DNA of 20,786 bases from CAYSZB01 sp964435475 (lineage in GTDB: Bacteria > Chloroflexota > Anaerolineae > Anaerolineales > Anaerolineaceae), in contig CAYSZB010000040.1 in the NCBI GenBank assembly GCA_964435475.1, positions 1 through 20,786 of the forward strand, in the 5' to 3' direction. Positions within the stretch are counted from its first letter, which is position 1. Every line of letters starts with the position of its first letter. This document shows, in pieces, positions 14,895-20,786 of this stretch. Position numbers and translations under genes: made by a program. Under the pieces are notes generated by a model. It worked only from the letters and a program-made list of their open reading frames with translations, did no database searches and had not been told where the DNA came from.

Positions 14895-15911
14895 ATGAGG
14901 GATGAGGTTGTTCTGATCACAGGGGCCAATGGCGAAATGGGACATGGTTTGATCGACTACCTTTATCAAAAAGGTAGTGTCATAGTTGCACTCGATGTTT
15001 CTCCGCTGGATAAATCACTGCGTTCCAAGGTGAGTACCTGGATTGTTGGCGACATCCTGGACCAGATGCTGCTGGGCAGGCTGGTGGTTGAACATCAGAT
15101 CCGCACCATTTATCATTTGGCCAGCATCCTTTCCACCAAGGCTGAATACAACCCCGAGACCGCTCACCGCATCAATGTGGAGGGGACATTGAACCTATTA
15201 AGGCTGGCTGTCGAACAATCACAATGGCAGGGCAGGTCCATTAAGTTCCTTTATCCAAGTTCCATAGCAGCATACGGTGTTCCCAATCTCGAGGCCAAAC
15301 GCTCAGCAGGCAAAGTAAGAGAAACAGACTGCACCAACCCGACCACCATGTATGGGATTAACAAACTGTATTGCGAACACCTGGGCAGGTATTACAACTC
15401 GCACTACCGGCAACTGGCGATGGATCAGAGGTTTTCCCAGACAGTGGACTTTCGCTCGATCCGCTTTCCGGGTTTGATCAGCGCAGAAACGATACCGACT
15501 GGCGGAACAAGCGATTATGGGCCTGAGATGCTGCATGCAGCTGCACAGGGACAGGATTATGCCTGTTTTGTGCGCCCCGATACCCGCCTTCCATTCATGG
15601 TTATGCCGGATGCCATAAAATCCCTTATCATGCTCGAATCAGCTCCACGTGAAGACCTCTCACAATATGTTTACAACGTTACCAGTTTTAGTCTGAGTGC
15701 CGAAGAGATCTTACAGATCGTGCTCAAAGCTTTCCCATCAGCGAATATTTCATACAAAGTTGATGAGAACAGGCAAAAGATTGTCGACTCATGGCCGGAA
15801 GACATAGATGATTCTGCAGCCCGCAAGGATTGGCGTTGGCAACCAGACTACGACCAGGAAAAAGCTTTTTCGGAATACCTGATCCCCAACATTCGCTCAC
15901 GCTATACGTAG
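14895..15911 (+). CDS. NAD-dependent epimerase/dehydratase family protein, L-threonine 3-dehydrogenase-like
   Basis: This 338-residue extended SDR starts after a strong GGAGG (14882-14886, 8-base spacer). The NAD-binding loop is GANGEMG (10-16), and catalytic residues are Ser122/Ser123 in YPSSIAAYG and Tyr153-x3-Lys157 in MYGINK. The C-terminal half closely follows the SDR-type L-threonine 3-dehydrogenase pattern: SIRFPGLISAETIPTGGTSDYGPEML, then CFVRPDTRLPFMVMPDAI, and VDSWPEDIDDSAARKDWRWQPDYD. That enzyme oxidises L-threonine to 2-amino-3-ketobutyrate. An insertion of about ten residues (RQLAMDQRFSQT, about 172-183) precedes the substrate region. The usual partner, 2-amino-3-ketobutyrate CoA ligase (kbl), is not in the window, so the substrate is not certain. 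It is co-directional with neighbours 22 and 34 bases away. Confidence 0.85.
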   Translation: MRDEVVLITGANGEMGHGLIDYLYQKGSVIVALDVSPLDKSLRSKVSTWIVGDILDQMLLGRLVVEHQIRTIYHLASILSTKAEYNPETAHRINVEGTLNLLRLAVEQSQWQGRSIKFLYPSSIAAYGVPNLEAKRSAGKVRETDCTNPTTMYGINKLYCEHLGRYYNSHYRQLAMDQRFSQTVDFRSIRFPGLISAETIPTGGTSDYGPEMLHAAAQGQDYACFVRPDTRLPFMVMPDAIKSLIMLESAPREDLSQYVYNVTSFSLSAEEILQIVLKAFPSANISYKVDENRQKIVDSWPEDIDDSAARKDWRWQPDYDQEKAFSEYLIPNIRSRYT

Positions 15912-15945
15912 CCTTCTCTTGTTTATAAGAAAGAGCAAAGATCCT

Positions 15946-16170
15946 ATGCCCATTTATGAGTACATTTGTCTCCATTGTGGTCACGAATTTGAAGCACTGC
16001 GCTCCATGAAAGATGCAGACAGTCCAATCCAATGCGAATTGTGTAAAAATGACCGTTCCCAAAGGAAACTTTCGGTGTTTAATGCTATGAACAGCAGTGG
16101 CTCTGTCACAAATACCTCATCATTCTGCGGGACATGCAGTGGAGGAAATTGCAGTTGCTGCGGTCATTAA
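15946..16170 (+). CDS. FmdB-family zinc-ribbon regulatory protein
   Basis: This small protein has 74 residues from the ATG at 15946. The start is chosen because MPIYEYICLHCGHEFE is the invariant N-terminus of the FmdB/CxxC_CxxC_SSSS family; a longer frame from 15919 adds nine residues without family support. Cys8-x2-Cys11 and a second pair in IQCELC form a zinc ribbon. After a Ser/Asn/Thr-rich stretch the protein ends in an unusually Cys-rich tail, CGTCSGGNCSCCGH, with five Cys and a final His that could bind another metal. FmdB proteins are proposed regulators in C1/amide metabolism, but the function of most is unknown. It lies between two SDR genes with gaps of 34 and 25 bases, consistent with one operon. 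Confidence 0.88.
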   Translation: MPIYEYICLHCGHEFEALRSMKDADSPIQCELCKNDRSQRKLSVFNAMNSSGSVTNTSSFCGTCSGGNCSCCGH

Positions 16171-16195
16171 TAAGCACAGGAAGCAGCCCGACAAC

Positions 16196-17041
16196 ATGAA
16201 AATAAGCTATGACAAGAAACTGGTCTTGATCACCGGCGGCACCAGCGGTATTGGTTTAGCCCTGGCAAAACAACTCACCACTGAGGGTGCCCATGTTTTC
16301 CTTATTGCAAGGGACAGGCAACGCCTGGTTTCAGCAACAAATGCACTCTCACAGCTGGCGAAACCTGAACAACAGGTTGGGTTCATCCGGCTGGACGTGA
16401 CCAATTACCCAAAAGTGCTCAAGAAATTGTCAAAATGGATCGATAAGCATGGTGCACCGGATTTATTGATCAACAGTGCCGGCGTTGCGCACCCCGGATA
16501 TTTCCATGACCTCGACCCGCAGATATTTCACTGGATGATGGATGTTAATTATTTTGGCACAGTCAATATTACCAAGGTCATTATTCCCCACATGATGGCA
16601 CGCAGATCCGGCCAGGTGGTCAATATATGCTCTGAGGCAGGATTTGTCGGGGTTTTTGGCTACACAGCTTATGGCGCATCCAAGTATGCTGTGCGGGGTT
16701 TTTCTGATGCTTTACGGGCTGAAATGAAACCTTATGGCATCCAATTATCCATTGTTTTTCCCCCGGATACCAAAACACCACAACTTGAATACGAAGAGCA
16801 ATTCAAACCACCCGAAACAAAGGCGATCTCAGGCAACTCCAAACCGATGACCCCAGAAAAAGTGGCTTCGATCGTCATTCGGAACATCAGGCGCAACCGT
16901 TACATGATCATTCCTGGTTTTGAAGGCAAGGTCTTCTATCGATTGACTTCTTTCATGAAACACAGCACATACCCGGTGATGGATTACCTGGTCGCAACTG
17001 CTCAAAAGAGAACCCGCAGGTTGAAGAATTTGGTCGACTGA
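16196..17041 (+). CDS. SDR oxidoreductase, 3-ketosphinganine (3-ketodihydrosphingosine) reductase-like
   Basis: This 281-residue classical SDR begins at the ATG at 16196 (AGGAAG at 16178-16183). An upstream in-frame start at 16097 would overlap the FmdB gene and add unrelated residues. Motifs are TGGTSGIG (13-20), NSAG (93-96), Ser146 in NICSEAG, and Tyr159-x3-Lys163 in YTAYGASK. The sequence around and after the active site (FGYTAYGASKYAVRGFSDAL, then AEMKPYGIQLSIVFPPDTKTP, and PPETKAISG) matches the eukaryotic and bacterial KDSR group, which reduces 3-ketosphinganine to sphinganine with NADPH. No serine palmitoyltransferase is in the window, so sphingolipid synthesis cannot be claimed; another long-chain ketone is possible. 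The C-terminal part (about 235-281) is basic and amphipathic and could associate with membrane. No terminator is visible after the gene. Confidence 0.85.
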   Translation: MKISYDKKLVLITGGTSGIGLALAKQLTTEGAHVFLIARDRQRLVSATNALSQLAKPEQQVGFIRLDVTNYPKVLKKLSKWIDKHGAPDLLINSAGVAHPGYFHDLDPQIFHWMMDVNYFGTVNITKVIIPHMMARRSGQVVNICSEAGFVGVFGYTAYGASKYAVRGFSDALRAEMKPYGIQLSIVFPPDTKTPQLEYEEQFKPPETKAISGNSKPMTPEKVASIVIRNIRRNRYMIIPGFEGKVFYRLTSFMKHSTYPVMDYLVATAQKRTRRLKNLVD

Positions 17042-17078
17042 AAACCCCTTTCCAAAAGCTGTACCGCAGCAAATACTA

Positions 17079-17107
17079 TTGCCAATCGATGGTTCTCGCG
17101 ATAGAAT
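17079..17107 (+). promoter_or_regulatory. Promoter of the mrfA-like/mrfB-like pair
   Basis: TTGCCA (17079-17084) and TAGAAT (17102-17107) each match five of six consensus bases and are exactly 17 bases apart. The transcript would start near 17114, about 28 bases before the helicase ATG. The ribosome-binding site there is weak (CTGGAT). Confidence 0.65.
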
Positions 17108-17141
17108 TTATAAAACAAATTATCTATGAATTCTACTGGAT

Positions 17142-19649
17142 ATGGACCTGAAGAGCCTTCTTAGCCATTGGCGCAGCGACCCTCAAATTGGGCAGAACAT
17201 TGTCTCCTGGCAGGTGATCCCCCGCCGCAATGCAGATTTGTGGGATATGCCGGACGGTATGGATCCCGCCCTTTCCTCTGTTCTTCTCAAACAAGGCATA
17301 AACCAGTTGTACAGTCACCAGGCTGCAGCCTTCCAGCACGTTAATGAAGGCAGAAATATTGCCATTGTCACTGGAACTGCCAGTGGAAAGACTTTATGTT
17401 ATAACCTGCCGGTCTTGAACCGCATTCTTGAAGATCCCCACTCCCATGCGCTGTTCATTTTTCCCACCAAAGCCCTTGCCCAGGACCAGTTAACCCACCT
17501 GGCACAATTTTCCGGGCTGCCTGGTAAGCCAATAATTGCCAATATATATGATGGAGATACAGCGCAGCAATCGCGGCAAATGATACGCAAGACCTCCCAA
17601 ATTATCCTGACCAACCCCGACATGCTGCATAATGGCATTTTGCCCCATCACACGATCTGGAAGGAATTCTTTTCAACGCTGAAGTATGTGGTAATTGATG
17701 AGATGCACATTTACCGTGGTGTGTTCGGTTCCCATGTAGCAAATGTGCTGCGCCGGTTAAAGCGCATCGCTGCTTTTTATGGAGCATACCCCCAGTTTAT
17801 CCTGACATCTGCGACCATTGCCAATGCCCAACAGCTTGCTGAAAAATTGGTCGAAGAACCCGTCGCTCTGATCGACCAGGATGGTTCACCTTCAGGTCAG
17901 CGCAATTTCCTTTTGTACAATCCCCCGTTGGTCGATGAAGCGCTTGGTTTGCGAAAAAGCAGCCTGCAGGAAGCGACCATGTTGGGCAGTCAGCTGATCA
18001 GGTCAGGCTGTCAGACCATTCTTTTTGGCAGGTCAAGGCGTGCGATTGAACTGTTGTTGACGAACTTGCGCAATCAGAATCCCGACCTGCCTGATAGTGC
18101 CTTACGCGGGTACCGCAGCGGGTACTTGCGGCAGGAAAGGCGTGAGATCGAGCAGGGCTTGCGCAACAACACGGTTCAGGCTGTTGCCGCCACCTCTGCG
18201 CTCGAATTGGGCATCGACATAGGCAACCTTGATGCTGCCCTGATCGTTGGTTACCCGGGGTCGATCGCCGCAGCCCGTCAACAAGCCGGTCGGGCAGGCA
18301 GGCGCAACAACACCTCTCTGGCAGTGATGATCACCGCTGCCAACCCGATGGATCAATACCTGGCTTTGCACCCGGAATATTTTTACGAGCGCAACCCGGA
18401 ACAGGCACTGATTGAACCCAACAACCTGCTGATCCTGCTGCAGCATATACGCAGCGCCGCCTTTGAACTGCCTTTTTCATCCGGAGATTCGTTTGGCAAA
18501 ATCGACCCCTACACCCTGGCAGCATACCTTGAGTTGTTATCGGCATCTGGTGAATTGCATGCCCAGAACAACCGTTTCTACTGGGTATCTGATCAATATC
18601 CGGCTGCGGGTATTTCATTAAGAAACGCGTCTCCAGATGTAATTTCGATCGTCCTGGACGCAGAAGATCAGGCCATTCCCCAGACCATTGGTCATGTTGA
18701 CCGCAGCAGTGCTTTCTGGATGGTCCATCCTGAAGCAGTTTACATCCATGAAGCCCAGCCTTACTATGTGCAAAGCCTGGATCTGGAAACTGGAGTGGCA
18801 CACCTCAAGCAGCAAACCCTGGATTATTTCACGGAACCCAAGCGGAAAACCACCATTGAAGACCACCAGGCGGTCAAGATCGCCAGCACCAGTGGCGCAG
18901 AAAAGTTCTTCGGGAACCTGACCATTGTTGACCAGGTGGTTGGTTATCGCAAGATTCGATGGTTCACCCAGGAGCACCTTGGGGGCGGAGAAGTGGATCT
19001 GCCCCCCACCCGTCTGGAAACCGTAGGTTACTGGCTGGGTATTTCAGAACACGTCGTAGAAAAATTGCGCTCACAAATGCAATGGAATGCAGATCCAAAT
19101 GATTATGGGCACCGCTGGGAAAAAACCAGGCTCCAGGTGTTGGATCGTGATGGTCGACGTTGCCGGGTATGTGGGATTTCGGATCTACTTCAACCCTTGC
19201 ATGTGCATCATATCCAGCCTTTTCGCACCTTCACAACCCTCGATGCTGCCAACGCCCTCTCAAATCTGGTGACCCTTTGCCCGACCTGCCATAAACTGGC
19301 AGAACAGTCGATCCGCATTCGCAGTGGGCTCGCCGGGGTTACCTACCTGCTTGGCAACCTGGCACCTCTCATCCTGATGTGCGACAATGAGGATATCGGT
19401 ATCCTTTCCGAGCCCCAGTCAGCGCTTGCTGGTGGACAACCTGCCATTGTTTTTTATGATAACGTTCCGGGTGGAATTGGTTTGAGCGAACACCTTTTTG
19501 AGCGTCATCACGACCTGGTCAGCCAGGGTTTTGAAACAATCCTGGCATGTCCGTGCAGTGACGGATGCCCTACATGTGTTGGTCCAATTGGGGCAGAAGG
19601 CTTTGGTGGCAAATCTGAAGCATTAGCCCTTTTGAAAGAAATGGTTTGA
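17142..19649 (+). CDS. mrfA: MrfA-like DEAD-box helicase with an embedded HNH nuclease motif
   Basis: This is an 835-residue superfamily 2 helicase. Motifs: a Q-like YSHQ (57-60), Walker A GTASGKT (78-84), box II DEMH (186-189), motif III SAT (223-225), motif V SALELGIDIG and motif VI QAGRAGRR (381-388). The C-terminal DUF1998/MrfA domain has the zinc cysteines C803, C805, C809 and C812 in CPCSDGCPTC and the YDNVPGGIGLSE block. B. subtilis MrfA (YprA), about 750 residues, is a 3'-5' helicase in mitomycin C repair. The extra length here is explained by residues about 656-722: RWEKTRLQVLDRDGRRC, VHHIQPF, NLVTLCPTCH. This is an HNH fold with C674, C677, C713 and C716 for zinc and H689/H690, N708 and H717 as the catalytic pattern. 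It sits inside DUF1998, between TVGYWLGISEHVVEKL and SGLAGVTYLLGNLAPL. The exonuclease gene follows after one base. Confidence 0.92.
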   Translation: MDLKSLLSHWRSDPQIGQNIVSWQVIPRRNADLWDMPDGMDPALSSVLLKQGINQLYSHQAAAFQHVNEGRNIAIVTGTASGKTLCYNLPVLNRILEDPHSHALFIFPTKALAQDQLTHLAQFSGLPGKPIIANIYDGDTAQQSRQMIRKTSQIILTNPDMLHNGILPHHTIWKEFFSTLKYVVIDEMHIYRGVFGSHVANVLRRLKRIAAFYGAYPQFILTSATIANAQQLAEKLVEEPVALIDQDGSPSGQRNFLLYNPPLVDEALGLRKSSLQEATMLGSQLIRSGCQTILFGRSRRAIELLLTNLRNQNPDLPDSALRGYRSGYLRQERREIEQGLRNNTVQAVAATSALELGIDIGNLDAALIVGYPGSIAAARQQAGRAGRRNNTSLAVMITAANPMDQYLALHPEYFYERNPEQALIEPNNLLILLQHIRSAAFELPFSSGDSFGKIDPYTLAAYLELLSASGELHAQNNRFYWVSDQYPAAGISLRNASPDVISIVLDAEDQAIPQTIGHVDRSSAFWMVHPEAVYIHEAQPYYVQSLDLETGVAHLKQQTLDYFTEPKRKTTIEDHQAVKIASTSGAEKFFGNLTIVDQVVGYRKIRWFTQEHLGGGEVDLPPTRLETVGYWLGISEHVVEKLRSQMQWNADPNDYGHRWEKTRLQVLDRDGRRCRVCGISDLLQPLHVHHIQPFRTFTTLDAANALSNLVTLCPTCHKLAEQSIRIRSGLAGVTYLLGNLAPLILMCDNEDIGILSEPQSALAGGQPAIVFYDNVPGGIGLSEHLFERHHDLVSQGFETILACPCSDGCPTCVGPIGAEGFGGKSEALALLKEMV

Positions 19650-19650
19650 A

Positions 19651-20786
19651 ATGGACTGGCAGACACTTTCAGACAAGCTAAAATCACTGGGGGTCGGTTT
19701 CGGCAAGGATTTGCCAGGTAAACCAGCCACCCAGTCCAGCCATCCCATCGACAAGGTTGTGCATGGCGATTTTGAAGATACACTCTTTGGCCCGATATTT
19801 TTCGTAGAACAAAGGTTTTCTCTCGATCATGTGCATGGCTCGGTGCCTTTGTTTCCCTCAAGCTCCATTACGACACTGGCGAGATGGGCTCGCATCCCGC
19901 AAGTGACCAGCTCGGCGATCAATAATATCGTCTTTCTCGATACTGAAACCACAGGCCTTGCTGGTGGCACCGGGACGCTTGCCTTTATGGTTGGCGTAGG
20001 CCGCTTTACTGAAGAAGGTTTTACCCTCAAACAGTATTTCATGCGCAACCCGGCAGAAGAAGCCGCCATGCTTGCTGCTCTGACCCGGTTTTCAGCACCT
20101 TTGGATGCTATCGTTTCCTACAATGGCAAGGCATTCGACATTCCCCTGCTTCGCACCCGCTACACCATGCAGGCTTTTGAGTTTCCAATGGAAGGAACAC
20201 CTCACTTTGACCTGCTGGCATTGGCACGCAGGTTATGGAAAGACCGCCTGCCATCATGCAGTCTTTCGATCATTGAGAACCAGGTATTGGGTGTTTTCCG
20301 GGAAGAGGAAGACATTCCCGGTTCTGCCATCCCGGAACTTTATACTAATTACTTGCGCAGTGGTGATGCACGACCGATGAGAAGAATCTTCTACCACAAT
20401 GCCATCGACATTTTGAGCCTGGCAGCACTGTTTTCCCACACGGCATCCCTTCTTGAAAACCCTGCTTCGCAAAACACCGATCAGTCAGTTGACATCGCAT
20501 CCATCGGGAAGCTCTTTCAATTCCTGGGAGATAGTGCTACCGCTTTACTGCTCTTTGAACAAAGTCTTGCAGCCAATCTGCCTGAAGATATCTACTGGAA
20601 CACCATTGAAAGAGCCTCGATGTTGTTCAAACATCAGGGCAATCTTGATTCAGCCATTCAGCTTTGGCAAAAGGCGGCAGAAGCAGGCAAGATTTTTGCT
20701 TTTGAGGAGTTGGCCAAATATTACGAACATTCTGCCAGGGATATCCAGGCAGCAATTCTCTGGACCAGTAAAGCAATTGAATTGCT
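19651..20786 (+). CDS. mrfB: MrfB-like DEDDh exonuclease with C-terminal TPR-like repeats (partial, runs off the window)
   Basis: The frame opens at the ATG at 19651, one base after the helicase stop, and stays open to the end of the window (378 codons, C-terminus missing). An N-terminal region of about 90 residues leads into an RNase H-like exonuclease domain: VFLDTETTGLAGGTGT (D97, E99), SYNGKAFDIPLLRTRY (D163) and FYHNAIDILSLAAL (H249, D253), a complete DEDDh set. B. subtilis MrfB (YprB) has the same domain, is encoded next to mrfA and acts with it in UvrABC-independent repair of mitomycin C damage. From about 290 on, helical repeats of TPR type appear (GDSATALLLFEQSLAANLP, NLDSAIQLWQKAAEAG, DIQAAILWTSKAIEL). 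Coupling to the helicase gene and the shared promoter strongly suggest joint function. Confidence 0.88.
   Translation, partial: MDWQTLSDKLKSLGVGFGKDLPGKPATQSSHPIDKVVHGDFEDTLFGPIFFVEQRFSLDHVHGSVPLFPSSSITTLARWARIPQVTSSAINNIVFLDTETTGLAGGTGTLAFMVGVGRFTEEGFTLKQYFMRNPAEEAAMLAALTRFSAPLDAIVSYNGKAFDIPLLRTRYTMQAFEFPMEGTPHFDLLALARRLWKDRLPSCSLSIIENQVLGVFREEEDIPGSAIPELYTNYLRSGDARPMRRIFYHNAIDILSLAALFSHTASLLENPASQNTDQSVDIASIGKLFQFLGDSATALLLFEQSLAANLPEDIYWNTIERASMLFKHQGNLDSAIQLWQKAAEAGKIFAFEELAKYYEHSARDIQAAILWTSKAIEL

Noticed and set aside
16097..16195. N-terminal extension of the KDSR-like enzyme from an upstream ATG
   Set aside because: It overlaps the FmdB gene in another frame, has no family similarity, and the SDR fold begins properly just after the ATG at 16196.
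1..20786. CRISPR array, insertion sequence or toxin-antitoxin pair
   Set aside because: No regularly spaced direct repeats, transposase motifs or small antitoxin-like genes were seen. The HNH motif is fused to a helicase and is not a free mobile intron or restriction gene.

Overview
The window looks like a chromosomal segment of an uncultured or little-studied Chloroflexota bacterium, probably Anaerolineae. This is inferred from gene content and style: lipoproteins with Thr/Glu/Val/Ala-rich linkers, the B12-binding radical SAM/DUF2344 pair, MalF/MalG-type sugar permeases and a SpoIIE-like phosphatase. There is no rRNA or other decisive taxonomic marker. I see no mobile element, CRISPR array or phage gene. 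The first 3.3 kb is visibly more GC-rich, with C-ending codons, than the middle and right parts.

Layout. (1) 1-3287, plus strand: the 3' end of a fumarylacetoacetate-hydrolase-family gene, a DUF503 (YlxP-like) gene, a TIGR03960-type radical SAM protein and its usual partner TIGR03936/DUF2344. (2) 3336-3407: tRNA-Arg(CCG). (3) 3488-6704, plus strand: ligA and an RlmI-like 23S rRNA cytosine methyltransferase, one base apart. (4) 6734-7129, minus strand: tmRNA (ssrA) with a readable 13-residue tag and a terminator that overlaps the rlmI stop codon. (5) 7226-14036, minus strand: a five-gene secretion/uptake cluster. In transcription order it holds a lipoprotein nuclease (EEP fold), a lipoprotein of probable beta-propeller type, two ABC permeases and an UgpB/MalE-like binding lipoprotein. 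The ABC ATPase is not in the window. (6) 14168-17041, plus strand: a SpoIIE/PP2C-like protein, an SDR-type L-threonine 3-dehydrogenase-like enzyme, an FmdB-type zinc ribbon and a 3-ketosphinganine-reductase-like SDR. (7) 17142 to the end, plus strand: an MrfA-like DEAD-box helicase and, one base later, an MrfB-like DEDDh exonuclease that runs off the window.

The most interesting object is the helicase. It has a complete HNH nuclease motif (two CxxC pairs plus H-N-H) inside its C-terminal DUF1998/MrfA zinc domain. With the adjacent exonuclease this suggests a DNA-repair or nucleic-acid-processing pair with helicase, endonuclease and exonuclease activities in two consecutive genes. A second point of interest is the pairing of a secreted nuclease and a possible phytase/esterase-like lipoprotein with UgpB-type transport genes, which may form a nutrient-scavenging (possibly phosphate) unit.
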